Origin: Candidatus Heimdallarchaeota archaeon
GTDB lineage: Archaea; Asgardarchaeota; Heimdallarchaeia; Heimdallarchaeales; Heimdallarchaeaceae
Reading direction: 5' to 3'
DNA length: 64,000 nucleotides
NCBI GenBank assembly: GCA_016839945.1
Contig: JAEOTE010000007.1
Location: 85,959-149,958, forward strand
Positions 9,056 to 17,191 of the stretch are shown one piece after another. The notes under the pieces are model-generated. The model ran no database searches. It was not told the DNA's origin and saw nothing but the letters and a program-made list of their open reading frames with translations. Position 1 is the stretch's first letter. Each line of letters opens with the position of its first letter. The position numbers and the translations under genes were made by a program.

Positions 9056-10018
9056 TTATATCGTTATATTGAATAGAGGACTGTCTGGTTGAATCAAAAT
9101 CTTAAAAGCAAACCATCCGATAAACATGAGCACTACAGAGTGCATAAGACCTGCTTTAATTGACATCTTAGACATTTTTCCTGCCACCAATCCAGAAAAG
9201 AATCCTTGAATTGCCAACATGTGCAAGAAGATAATCTCCAATGTATCAAGATTAATATCTAAAAGGAACATTCCTGCAGTTTGTTCTGGACCAATATTAG
9301 CTGAACCAAACGGTATAAAGAAAGTTTGGAACAATACAACAACGACTAGAATGAATATAAGAAAGGATGCGTAAACAATCCAGACATAAGGTTTCATAGC
9401 ACCTTCTCTTTCTTTCTTTAAATCAAGAAGTGTTTGAACATGTTTTTCAGTAGCTTCAAAAATATCTTCTAAATTACCTCCAGATCTCTCAGCTTCTAGT
9501 ATTAGTAAAGCAGCTCTTTGTGCTAAGGGAGTATCGATTGATTCTTGAAAATCTTCCATTGCTTTATTGAAAGGGATACCCCAGGATACCTTGCTGGACA
9601 TCTTTCTCAATTCAGGAGTTAAAGGACCATAATGTCTCTTAGCAGATTCTTGAATAGCTCTTGGCAAACTCATACCAGTTCTCTGAGCACTGCTGATTTC
9701 CCTTAGTAAAAAAGGTAGATTTTCATCAATTCTTCCTTGTCTCCTTTCTTCTCGGTAAATTATAAGAAATGTAGGAACTCCAACCATAACAATAATAGCG
9801 AGAATTATGAAATCGTTAATATCCAAGAAATTAATGAAATCGTTTGTTACAATTTTCTCGCCTGTTACTGGATCCAGTGTAAATTCGTATGCTATAACAT
9901 CTATAATACCTAGAACGACTAAAATTAAAGCTGAAACAGCTGCAATTATCCAATAAATTGTATCTTGAGTTATCTGAAATTCTCTTACTTTTACTTCTAC
10001 TTCATCACTTATTGCCAT
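9056..10018 (-). CDS. Type II/IV secretion platform protein, second half (TadC-like T2SSF domain)
   Basis: This inner-membrane platform subunit has one T2SSF domain, with conserved ENLPFLLREISSAQRTGMSL and LEAERSGGNLEDIFEA blocks, flanked by about five transmembrane helices (two near the N-terminus, three at the C-terminus). At 320 residues it corresponds to half of the archaellum platform ArlJ. The ATG at 10018 is preceded by an AGGTGA Shine-Dalgarno overlapping the upstream stop; a GTG at 10027 would add three residues. It pairs with the adjacent upstream gene, as TadC pairs with TadB. Confidence 0.85.
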   Translation of the reverse strand: MAISDEVEVKVREFQITQDTIYWIIAAVSALILVVLGIIDVIAYEFTLDPVTGEKIVTNDFINFLDINDFIILAIIVMVGVPTFLIIYREERRQGRIDENLPFLLREISSAQRTGMSLPRAIQESAKRHYGPLTPELRKMSSKVSWGIPFNKAMEDFQESIDTPLAQRAALLILEAERSGGNLEDIFEATEKHVQTLLDLKKEREGAMKPYVWIVYASFLIFILVVVVLFQTFFIPFGSANIGPEQTAGMFLLDINLDTLEIIFLHMLAIQGFFSGLVAGKMSKMSIKAGLMHSVVLMFIGWFAFKILIQPDSPLFNITI

Positions 10019-10027
10019 TTTTTTCAC

Positions 10028-10894
10028 CTACAACTCCGGTTGTTGAGCGTCTATCAACACTATGATACCCAGCTCTGCTACTGGAATAATTACATATACA
10101 AGAACTGCCATGAGGAGTGTGGAATTTCCTCCTGAACCACCCAACATTGACATCATAGCTAAAATAACTATGAAGAATATTGGAGCAACTACACCAATAA
10201 CCATAAACAATTCTGCCATTACTCCTAGTGAGTCAATAAAATTCTTTTCACTTTGAACCTTATCAGTCATCAAAGTTTCAGTTGAAACTTCAAGATAACG
10301 TTGTAATTCTCCTCCAGAAGTAAACGTTCCAACAATTCCTTCAAGGAAACTTGAATACTTTGGAGAGGGAGATCTTAATGATGCTTCACCTAAAGCATGA
10401 ACAATATCATAACCAAAAACAGAGATATCTCTAGAGATCTTTTTGGCATCTTTAACAATCGCTACTCCTATTGTTTCTTGAGTTAGAGCCCTAAATATCC
10501 TATCTGGTGTTACGCCTGCAGATGCCATAGCTGTCATATAACTAGCAGCTGTTGGAAGGGCTGCTTCAAGTTTTCTTTTTCTTTCTCCAACTAAGTAACT
10601 TGGATATATCCAAGTATATACTATCATGCCTATTAAAACTAACACTGGAAGAAGTATTACTAAGATTATAGAAAGTTGTTCTTTAACTACTATTTTAATC
10701 GCGATTAGGAAAACTAAAGATACTAAAGAAAGTATAGTTGCCCAGAAAATTCTTACGCTTAAATACATTCGAACACTTTGATCAATTCCAGCTTTTCTCA
10801 AAGTTAGTTTAAGTCCTTCAAATTCTGCTAGATGAGGTTCTATTATTCTTCCGATATAAGAATAAGCTATTGATTCAATTATTCTTGAACTCAT
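10028..10894 (-). CDS. Type II/IV secretion platform protein, first half (TadB-like T2SSF domain)
   Basis: The 288-residue membrane protein has a helix pair at about residues 50-95, a T2SSF domain with LEAALPTAASYMTAMASAG and SFLEGIVGTFTSGGELQRYL, and a C-terminal helix pair. It is the first gene of the leftward operon, with a GAGGAT Shine-Dalgarno before its ATG. Together with the next gene it reconstitutes the two-domain ArlJ/PilC platform as two polypeptides, the arrangement of Tad and Epd-like systems. The cognate ATPase is encoded on the other strand at 4037-5572. Confidence 0.85.
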   Translation of the reverse strand: MSSRIIESIAYSYIGRIIEPHLAEFEGLKLTLRKAGIDQSVRMYLSVRIFWATILSLVSLVFLIAIKIVVKEQLSIILVILLPVLVLIGMIVYTWIYPSYLVGERKRKLEAALPTAASYMTAMASAGVTPDRIFRALTQETIGVAIVKDAKKISRDISVFGYDIVHALGEASLRSPSPKYSSFLEGIVGTFTSGGELQRYLEVSTETLMTDKVQSEKNFIDSLGVMAELFMVIGVVAPIFFIVILAMMSMLGGSGGNSTLLMAVLVYVIIPVAELGIIVLIDAQQPEL

Positions 10895-11120
10895 TATTTT
10901 ATCCTCTGTTTTTGAATATGTAAATATATCTACAAAAGTATATTGTAGAATGACTATTTAACATTTGCTCGTAGTTAATAAAAGGTTGTATGAATTAAGA
11001 AAGTTATTCTAGATGCAAGAAGTTTTTTTCCAATTTCTTTAATTATCCTATTCGCAAAAGAGAGCCTTAGGATTGAAAAAACAAAAGAATTGTTATTTTT
11101 TTGTTGAATCTATCGCCAAG

Positions 11121-11128
11121 TATAAAAA
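11121..11128 (+). promoter_or_regulatory. TATA box of the gelsolin-like gene
   Basis: TATAAAAA lies about 28 bases before the ATG at 11153, a textbook archaeal spacing for a leaderless or short-leader transcript. Confidence 0.55.
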
Positions 11129-11152
11129 TGATTATTAGTTAATTCCTTTTGT

Positions 11153-11857
11153 ATGTCTTTGTATATTATACAATCAACAGGAGAAATGACTGAATGCGAA
11201 AATAAAGAGATTGCACTTTTATCTGAAAATGTTTTGCTTGTTATTTCTCATAATCAAAAGAAAATCTATACATGGATAGGTAGAGCATCATCACCTCACT
11301 CTAAATTTGCTTGTGCAAGAGAAACAGCAAGAATTAGGATGGAATTGGGGTATAAAATAGTTAATTTAGAAGAAGAAGCTACAAATGATGATTTCTTAAG
11401 TGCAATAGATGAAGCGTGTAATATTACAGGAGCTGCAAAGCCAAAGCCAAAACCAAAACCAAAAGCAGAACCAAAACCAAAACCAAAAGCAGAACCAAAA
11501 CCAAAGGCAGAACCTAAAACAAAAGCTACTACTTCAAAAGCTAAAACAGCTGCAAAGCCAAAACCGGAAAAAACAGAAACTAAACGAAGATATGAATCTG
11601 CAGAAGTAAAAACAAAAATTGTAGATGTAGAACACGTGTTAAAGCAACTAGAAATTCTTCAACCAATGGAGAATAATATTAGAGATTATGTTATTATAGG
11701 TGAAACATTATTTATTGCACCCGAAAACCTTGAAAAACCTGATTCAGAATCAAAAGTGAGTCTTCCAGATGGATCCTTTGTTGCAGATGATTATATCCCA
11801 AGAATATTTTTAGAAAATGGAAAAATCATTGCAATAGAATTATGGAGAGAAAACTAG
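11153..11857 (+). CDS. Gelsolin-like domain protein with Lys/Pro linker and a second C-terminal domain
   Basis: Residues 1-90 match a single gelsolin/villin-type domain: LSENVLLVISHNQKKIYTWI followed by a basic helix FACARETARIRMELGYKIVNL, the core strand-helix pattern of actin-severing family domains and of Asgard gelsolin-like proteins known to act on actin. Residues ~95-145 are a low-complexity Lys-Pro-Lys-Ala-Glu linker, and ~150-234 form a compact domain I do not recognise, ending in ENGKIIAIELWREN. Actin binding is inferred. The gene is convergent with a small GTPase gene and their stops overlap by four bases. No actin gene is in the window. Confidence 0.75.
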   Translation: MSLYIIQSTGEMTECENKEIALLSENVLLVISHNQKKIYTWIGRASSPHSKFACARETARIRMELGYKIVNLEEEATNDDFLSAIDEACNITGAAKPKPKPKPKAEPKPKPKAEPKPKAEPKTKATTSKAKTAAKPKPEKTETKRRYESAEVKTKIVDVEHVLKQLEILQPMENNIRDYVIIGETLFIAPENLEKPDSESKVSLPDGSFVADDYIPRIFLENGKIIAIELWREN

Positions 11858-12420
11858 TAACCTTGTTTCTCCATCACTTGTTTAGCAATTATAGAATAAA
11901 TGTCATTTACCCCTTCTCCCAATTTTGCAGAAGATTCAAGAATTGTATAACCTTTAGAACCCCAAACCTCATTTGTTTCTTCTATTGATACTACTCGTTC
12001 ATCATCTAAATCGGTTTTATTTCCAACGATTATTATTGGGATATCTGGGCATTTTTCTTCAACTTCTTCTATCCATTTCTCAATATGATCATGAGACTCT
12101 TTTCGAGTAACATCAAATACAATTACTGCACCATGAGCTCCAGTATAATATCTCTTACGGAGACTGACTAGCTTTTCTTGTCCCACTGTATCAAATAGTA
12201 CAAGTTTAAGAACAGTATCTTCATCAAATTGTATTTTTTTACTGTGAAAATCTACTCCTAAAGTAGGAAGATATGATGAAGAAAAGCGATTTTGAGTATA
12301 ACGAACAGCTAGACTTGTTTTACCTACTGAATAATCTCCTACATTTATTATTTTGATAATGTAAGTAACATCTGGAGTAAGTGACATTAAGATAGAATAA
12401 CTTGAATTGTATTTTAGCAT
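11854..12420 (-). CDS. Ras/Rab-like small GTPase
   Basis: A complete Ras-superfamily G domain: G1 GDYSVGKTS at residues 28-36, G2 Thr in TLGVDF, G3 DTVGQEK with the catalytic Gln, G4 NKTD and G5 SSAK. The switch II/RRYYTGAHGAVIVFDVT region is Rab-like. The C-terminus (MEKQGY) has no prenylatable Cys, so membrane attachment, if any, needs another mechanism. The ATG at 12420 has a TATA-like GTTTATATAT about 35 bases upstream; an ATG at residue 12 is an alternative. It converges on the gelsolin-domain gene, a suggestive but not coupled arrangement. Confidence 0.93.
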   Translation of the reverse strand: MLKYNSSYSILMSLTPDVTYIIKIINVGDYSVGKTSLAVRYTQNRFSSSYLPTLGVDFHSKKIQFDEDTVLKLVLFDTVGQEKLVSLRKRYYTGAHGAVIVFDVTRKESHDHIEKWIEEVEEKCPDIPIIIVGNKTDLDDERVVSIEETNEVWGSKGYTILESSAKLGEGVNDIYSIIAKQVMEKQGY

Positions 12421-12450
12421 TTTGATAATATCAATTCAAAAAAGAAGTCT

Positions 12451-12460
12451 GTTTATATAT
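12451..12460 (-). promoter_or_regulatory. TATA-like promoter of the small GTPase gene
   Basis: Read on the minus strand the box is ATATATAAAC, centred about 35 bases before the ATG at 12420, implying a leader of roughly 10 bases. Confidence 0.4.
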
Positions 12461-12491
12461 CAAATTAGAATAAAGATGGAGTGAGGTTAAT

Positions 12492-12501
12492 ATTTTTAAA
12501 T
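12492..12501 (+). promoter_or_regulatory. TATA-like promoter of the glycosyltransferase gene
   Basis: ATTTTTAAAT lies about 32 bases before the ATG at 12529. Together with the opposite-strand box at 12451-12460 it forms a short divergent promoter region. Confidence 0.4.
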
Positions 12502-12528
12502 ATTCAAACTCAAAAATAGTTATACTAC

Positions 12529-13248
12529 ATGAACTCTCAGAATATAATTAATTCAGATTTTACGATTATAATTCCTACTCTTAATGAAGAGAAATCGATA
12601 GGAATTCTTCTTTCAGAAATTGAGAAATGTGCACCTGAAACTAAAGTTATAGTGTCTGATGATGGTTCAACAGATCGTACATCAGAACTTGTTACTGCAT
12701 TTGATGGGAATTTAGATGTTTTATTTCTGGATAGAAAGAAAGAACAAATACACGGGTTAACTATAAGTGTTTTAGACGCAATAAAAACTTGTAAAACTCC
12801 TTACTTTCTTGTTATGGATGGTGATCTTCAACACCCCCCAGAAGCAATTGTTAATTTTTATAGATCACTAGATGAAAACAACGATTTAGTTGCAGGTAAT
12901 CGAATCAAAGTTGTAGGAAAATGGCCTATACATCGTAAATTAATGTCGTATATTGCTGGATTAATGGGAAAGATGACTTTGGTTCTAAAGAAAAGAAGTT
13001 CAATTAAAGATATCATGACAGGTTTTTTTGGTTCAAAAAGAGAGTTGTGGGAACCAATAATTGATAAAGAAAAGGAAAAATTCACTCTTGAAGGGTACAA
13101 GGTTCTTTTTGATTTTCTGAAAATCTATCCTGAAAAGCTCAAAATTAGTTATGTTGATTATGTTTTTGGGACAAGAGATTTTGGAGAATCAAAAATAACT
13201 TCAAAAATAATATGGTTATACTTCAAATCTTTATTTAAGAAAAGTTGA
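12529..13248 (+). CDS. Family 2 glycosyltransferase, dolichol-phosphate mannosyltransferase-like
   Basis: A GT-A fold enzyme with TIIIPTLNEEKSIG at the N-terminus, the nucleotide-sugar DDGSTDRT motif, MDGDLQHPPEAI containing the metal-binding DxD equivalent, and a DPM1-like FGSKRELWEPI region. At 239 residues it equals the catalytic domain of DPM1/GtrB without C-terminal membrane helices. It probably charges a polyprenyl phosphate with a hexose for N-glycosylation or lipid-linked sugars; the sugar cannot be deduced. Its 3' end is one base from that of the convergent TrpF-like gene. Confidence 0.85.
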   Translation: MNSQNIINSDFTIIIPTLNEEKSIGILLSEIEKCAPETKVIVSDDGSTDRTSELVTAFDGNLDVLFLDRKKEQIHGLTISVLDAIKTCKTPYFLVMDGDLQHPPEAIVNFYRSLDENNDLVAGNRIKVVGKWPIHRKLMSYIAGLMGKMTLVLKKRSSIKDIMTGFFGSKRELWEPIIDKEKEKFTLEGYKVLFDFLKIYPEKLKISYVDYVFGTRDFGESKITSKIIWLYFKSLFKKS

Positions 13249-13249
13249 A

Positions 13250-13942
13250 TTAAACTCCTCGTAAATATTGCTTGAAATCGTATACTGTTTCTAAGAATTC
13301 TTGCATCATTTCAGGATTCTTTATTCCTGAAATTTTTTCAACTCCAGAATTTATATCTACAGCATTAGGAGAAAGAATCTTAACAATTTTACCAACATTT
13401 GCAGCTTGAAGACCTCCTCCCACTACAAGGGGCTTTGTAATATTTTTCCTAATGTCTTCAACAACAGATATAATTTGTTTCTTTTTCTCTGAAGACTCCC
13501 AGCTAGATCCTAGTGGAAGATTGATATTGATTACATGAACATACTGATCTAGTATTTTTGCTGCTTCTATTGGATTAGAGTCAAGTATGTTGGATTCTAG
13601 TGTTTCCTTATTGAGAAACATAGAACCAATAACTGGTATATAAGCCATTGATTGTACCGCTATTAAGTTGTTAACATCACCAAAAAAATTTCCATTTATC
13701 TGTATCATCTGAGGTTTGCATGTATCCACAATTTCAAAGATCTCATCTATCTCTTCAGGCACTATTTCAGCAATTGTTATACAGTTTTCCACATTAGCAA
13801 AAATACGTCTTGCATCGAATTTACTAACAGTTCTAATCTCGTTGATGTCATCTATTATTGTACCTATTGCAAATTCTGAAGAGACATCAACTGACAATGC
13901 AGCATCAAAATCTGTTACTCCGGATATCTTCGCAATCCACAA
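13250..13942 (-). CDS. TrpF-like (phosphoribosylanthranilate isomerase fold) protein lacking the catalytic Cys
   Basis: The C-terminal half is TrpF-like: a VVGGGLQAANV phosphate-binding strand-turn, then SPNAVDINSGVEKISGIK, the equivalent of the GVDVSSGVE...G.KD signature. The N-terminus aligns with the KICG motif of TrpF but reads KISG, so the general-base Cys is Ser7. The central (catalytic Asp) strand also diverges (VHVININLPLGSSW). No other trp gene is nearby. It may be a degenerate or repurposed TrpF. The only in-frame start is TTG at 13940-13942 with a GAGG eight bases before it. TIM-barrel family membership is well supported, activity is not. Confidence 0.7.
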   Translation of the reverse strand: MWIAKISGVTDFDAALSVDVSSEFAIGTIIDDINEIRTVSKFDARRIFANVENCITIAEIVPEEIDEIFEIVDTCKPQMIQINGNFFGDVNNLIAVQSMAYIPVIGSMFLNKETLESNILDSNPIEAAKILDQYVHVININLPLGSSWESSEKKKQIISVVEDIRKNITKPLVVGGGLQAANVGKIVKILSPNAVDINSGVEKISGIKNPEMMQEFLETVYDFKQYLRGV

Positions 13943-14101
13943 TTTTACGTCCTCAAGTTGTTATTATTAGTTGGATTTTAATACTTTCCGCCTAAATGAA
14001 ATAACTGGATGATATCCCAAATTTATCTGTGACTTGTCATATATAATTTCCAGATATTACAAAAGACCTTATTATATTACTAACATATTATTCTGATTAC
14101 A

Positions 14102-14428
14102 TTGACTACAAAAGACACTTTTCTCAATTACAAATTAGAGAAAGCTATTGCTAGAATAAAAACTCACAGTGGTTATAACAATTCTCCTGTTTTTCTAGAG
14201 GTCTGCAATTGTCCTTCAAAAGGGGGTTCTTTGTATTATGATACAAAAAAGCAGTCATATTTTGGTAAGGGAAGCTGCGATCGGGGATTATTATGTTCGC
14301 AAATTCAAATAGATAAGCACCAGATTCGAATCAGAAAAAAACTTCCATTACAACAATTAACTGAAATTGCAGAGAAAGAAGAACTTAATCAAAAAATCTT
14401 ACAACCTGAGCCTACTATTAGTCTTTAA
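14102..14428 (+). CDS. Small four-Cys protein of unknown function
   Basis: I do not recognise this 108-residue product. It has Cys35, Cys37, Cys59 and Cys65 in VCNCPSKGG and GSCDRGLLC contexts, which could bind a metal, and charged helices at both ends. No membrane segment is present. The start is a TTG at 14102. It reads into the region upstream of the GluRS gene, which has its own TATA-like box. Coding potential is supported by length and composition only. Confidence 0.5.
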   Translation: MTTKDTFLNYKLEKAIARIKTHSGYNNSPVFLEVCNCPSKGGSLYYDTKKQSYFGKGSCDRGLLCSQIQIDKHQIRIRKKLPLQQLTEIAEKEELNQKILQPEPTISL

Positions 14429-14500
14429 GCTTGAATCTAATTAGTAACTGTTGGAAGAAACCCTCTCTATATTTTATATTGGCTTTAGTTAATAACAAGC

Positions 14501-14510
14501 AAATATTTAA
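14501..14510 (+). promoter_or_regulatory. TATA-like promoter of the GluRS gene
   Basis: AAATATTTAA is centred about 25 bases before the ATG at 14530. This spacing is the main reason for choosing that ATG over a TTG 99 bases upstream. Confidence 0.5.
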
Positions 14511-14529
14511 GCATGTAAAAACAAAAATT

Positions 14530-16254
14530 ATGAAGATGAGCGACGTGGATGATATTCTCTTTAAAGAATCTCTGATTAATGCTTATAAATATGGAACAGC
14601 TGACAAAAATATTGTTCTAAAAAAAATTATGGCTAATTACCCAAATTTAAGGAGTAAGGTAAAAGAATTAGCACAAAAGTTAGAAAAAGTTGTAAAAGAA
14701 GTTAATTCTTTAACAACAGAAGAAGTAGACAGAATAGCTCATCAGAAGTATGCAGAAGAAATAAAGGAAGAGAAGAAAGAGAGGGAAGTTTTACCTGATT
14801 TACCATTTGCTGAAGAGGGTAAAGTCAAAGTGCGTTATCCTCCTGAACCTTCAAAACATCCACATGTTGGACAGATGCTTTCATTTTGTATAAATGACAT
14901 GTTAGCTGAAAAATATAAAGGAAAAAGAGTTTTAAGGTTTGATGATACAAATCCTGAGAAAGTAAGAGCTGAATACTATGACAGCTTTCGTGAAGTAATT
15001 CATTGGATGAACTTGAAGATAGATGAAGAATCACTAGCCTCTGATTATATGGAAGTTTATTACGAAAAAGCATTGGATTTAATCAAAAATAATTATGCTT
15101 TTGTTTGTTTATGTTCGAGAGAAGAAGTCACAAAACTCAGATCAGAAAAAAAACCTTGCTCTTGCAATTTAGAACATTCAGTAGAAAAAAACACTGAACT
15201 TTTTGAAAAAATGAATGCAGGAAATTTCTCAGCTGGAGAAGCAGTGGTTCGTTTAAAAGGTGACATGAAAGCTGAAAATGCGGCTTTAAGAGATCCAATC
15301 CTACTACGTATTTCGGAGCATGAACATGCTATACAAGGAGATAAATACCATATTTGGCCTATGTATGATTTTGAATCACCAATAATGGAAAATATTACAG
15401 GTGTTACTCATATACTCAGAAGTATTGAATTTGGTAAAATGAGGGAAGAATTACAAAGCTTAGTATCCGAAAAACTTGGGATAACACCTCCACATTTCTT
15501 GGAATATAGTAGATTCAAAGTTATAGGAGCCCCTACTCAAGGTAGAATAATCAGAGAATTGGTAGAAGAGAAAATAGTAACAGGCTGGGATGATTATAGA
15601 TTAGTAACATACCAAGCACTAAAAAGGAGAGGGATACAGCCAGAAGTATTTCCAAAAATAATCGAAAGGGTTGGTGTTACAAAGTCATCAACAAGTATAG
15701 ATTGGTCACTAATTTTCTCAATCAATAGAAAAATAATAGAACCAAAAGTAAAGCATCTATATTTTGTTGACAATCCTATAAAGATTGATATCATCAATCC
15801 AGAACTTAAGAAAATCAAAATTCCCCTTCATCCCTATAATAAGGAATTGGGAGAAAGAACAATAGAAATTAATGATGTATTGTATCTTAGTGGAACTGAT
15901 CAAGATTTGATTAAAGAGAATTCCATAATTCGTATGAAGGATCTATACAACATTAAAATAGTGAAAAAACAATCAGCTGATACATTTTCTGCTGAAATTC
16001 ATAGTCAAGAAATACTAACTGATATTCCAAAAATACAATGGGTTTCTGATCCTATAGAAGTTGAAATAGAAAAGGCAGAAATGTTATATTTAAATAATCG
16101 AATAAACAAAGATAGCTTAAGAAAAGTTCAAGGTTACGGAGAAAAAAAACTGCAAGAATTACAAATTGGAGAAATAATCCAGTTTGAACGGTTTGGATAT
16201 ACAAAAATTAATAATATAGCAGAAAAAGTACAAATGAACTATATTCATGGTTGA
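14530..16254 (+). CDS. gltX: Glutamyl-tRNA synthetase, archaeal type, with an aberrant KMSKS loop
   Basis: Class I synthetase charging tRNA with glutamate. From the ATG at 14530 (574 residues) it has an N-terminal helical region, the active-site PPEPSKHPHVGQ (HIGH variant, residues 104-115), RFDDTNPEK, and IRELVEEKIVTGWDDYRL followed by the KRRGI block of archaeal GluRS/GlnRS, then an anticodon-binding beta-barrel region. The KMSKS-equivalent loop reads IGAPTQGRII (Thr336-Arg339) where archaeal enzymes have an SKR-containing loop, so the signature Lys is missing. Either the loop is functionally replaced or this is a paralogue. The stop overlaps the start of the next gene by eight bases. An upstream TTG at 14431 would add 33 residues with little support. 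Confidence 0.85.
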   Translation: MKMSDVDDILFKESLINAYKYGTADKNIVLKKIMANYPNLRSKVKELAQKLEKVVKEVNSLTTEEVDRIAHQKYAEEIKEEKKEREVLPDLPFAEEGKVKVRYPPEPSKHPHVGQMLSFCINDMLAEKYKGKRVLRFDDTNPEKVRAEYYDSFREVIHWMNLKIDEESLASDYMEVYYEKALDLIKNNYAFVCLCSREEVTKLRSEKKPCSCNLEHSVEKNTELFEKMNAGNFSAGEAVVRLKGDMKAENAALRDPILLRISEHEHAIQGDKYHIWPMYDFESPIMENITGVTHILRSIEFGKMREELQSLVSEKLGITPPHFLEYSRFKVIGAPTQGRIIRELVEEKIVTGWDDYRLVTYQALKRRGIQPEVFPKIIERVGVTKSSTSIDWSLIFSINRKIIEPKVKHLYFVDNPIKIDIINPELKKIKIPLHPYNKELGERTIEINDVLYLSGTDQDLIKENSIIRMKDLYNIKIVKKQSADTFSAEIHSQEILTDIPKIQWVSDPIEVEIEKAEMLYLNNRINKDSLRKVQGYGEKKLQELQIGEIIQFERFGYTKINNIAEKVQMNYIHG

Positions 16255-17155
16255 TAACATGGTAGAAATTGGACTACTAATATTCCTAGTTTTCATCGCA
16301 ATATCTTTGATAGTGGCAGCCAGAGCAGCGATAAGAAGCCAGAAAAAAGATAAAGCTGCAAAGAAACGTTATCGTCCATACCAACCTTATGGTCAAGAGA
16401 GAACGATAGATACTCCTACTCCATCAGCTCCTAGAACAGCTGTACAAACCACTAGTTCTCCTTCTGAATCTCGAGCAGCTTATGCTAGTGCAGATGAATT
16501 TTTCAGAGCTGGCATGTATGATAGAGCAAAAGAGGAATATCTAAAAACAGGGAGAGTTTTTGGCGCTGCAAAGTCTATAGCTGCAAAAGGGAGAGAATTT
16601 ATTCCTGACTCTTTGGAAATCATTTCTAGATATGCTCCAGAAAGAGAAGAGGAAATGATAAGAAATCTTTCACGATATTTCTTCGATAGTGGAGAAACAG
16701 AAATATCTGCTATAATTTTGTATGATAGTAATTTAACTGATGAAGCTGATGCAGTTTTAGCAACAATTGGTAAAAGCATTGATGATATTTCCCCAACTGG
16801 TGTAGTTGAAGTTAGTGAAATAGAGACTGCAGTTATTTTGGAAGAAGAAAAAAGTTTGGAAGAATTAGAAGCCATCGCATCAGAAGCTAAAAAAGAAAAA
16901 GAAGAAGAAATAGTCATTAAGGAGAAAACTGAAGCCCCAAGGAAGATACAAACACAACCACTTAAAGTTGCTACCTCAGATTTAGAAGATAGATGCAGTG
17001 TATGTTTATCAGTTATAAAAGCTGGAGAAAGTTTTATAAGATGTCCTCATTGTGAAATTCCATCTCACTATTCTCACATAGTCGAATGGATTAAGGTTAA
17101 ACCACAGTGTCCAAATTGTAAGAAAAAACTTGTATCGAAAATGTTTCAATCTTAG
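16247..17155 (+). CDS. Membrane-anchored protein with a C-terminal RING-like zinc finger
   Basis: Residues ~6-28 form an N-terminal transmembrane helix (GLLIFLVFIAISLIVAARAA) followed by a basic stretch, so the rest is probably cytoplasmic. Residues ~78-175 are helical and TPR-like (DEFFRAGMYDRAKEEYLKTG). An acidic/Lys linker leads to a zinc finger with Cys250/253, Cys266/269, His274/277 and Cys288/291, a C4-H2-C2 order that resembles RING and Prok-RING cross-brace fingers (FIRCPHCEIPSHYSHIVEWI). A ubiquitin-ligase role is possible because some Asgard archaea encode ubiquitin systems, but no E1/E2/ubiquitin gene is in the window. The start overlaps gltX by eight bases. Confidence 0.7.
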   Translation: MVDNMVEIGLLIFLVFIAISLIVAARAAIRSQKKDKAAKKRYRPYQPYGQERTIDTPTPSAPRTAVQTTSSPSESRAAYASADEFFRAGMYDRAKEEYLKTGRVFGAAKSIAAKGREFIPDSLEIISRYAPEREEEMIRNLSRYFFDSGETEISAIILYDSNLTDEADAVLATIGKSIDDISPTGVVEVSEIETAVILEEEKSLEELEAIASEAKKEKEEEIVIKEKTEAPRKIQTQPLKVATSDLEDRCSVCLSVIKAGESFIRCPHCEIPSHYSHIVEWIKVKPQCPNCKKKLVSKMFQS

Positions 17156-17191
17156 TGAAAGAGTTAAAAAGAATGTTTTAATCAAAAAATT

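Noticed and set aside
11440-11580. Short tandem DNA repeats that could suggest a CRISPR or satellite
   Set aside because: They encode the Lys-Pro/Ala-Glu linker of the gelsolin-like protein; there are no unique spacers, and no CRISPR array or cas gene is in the window.
14431-14529. 33-residue N-terminal extension of GluRS from a TTG
   Set aside because: A TATA-like box inside this stretch and the ATG 25 bases after it make the shorter protein more likely.
16480-16917. 145-codon minus-strand ORF
   Set aside because: Lies wholly opposite the RING-like gene and is Ser/Ile-rich shadow sequence.
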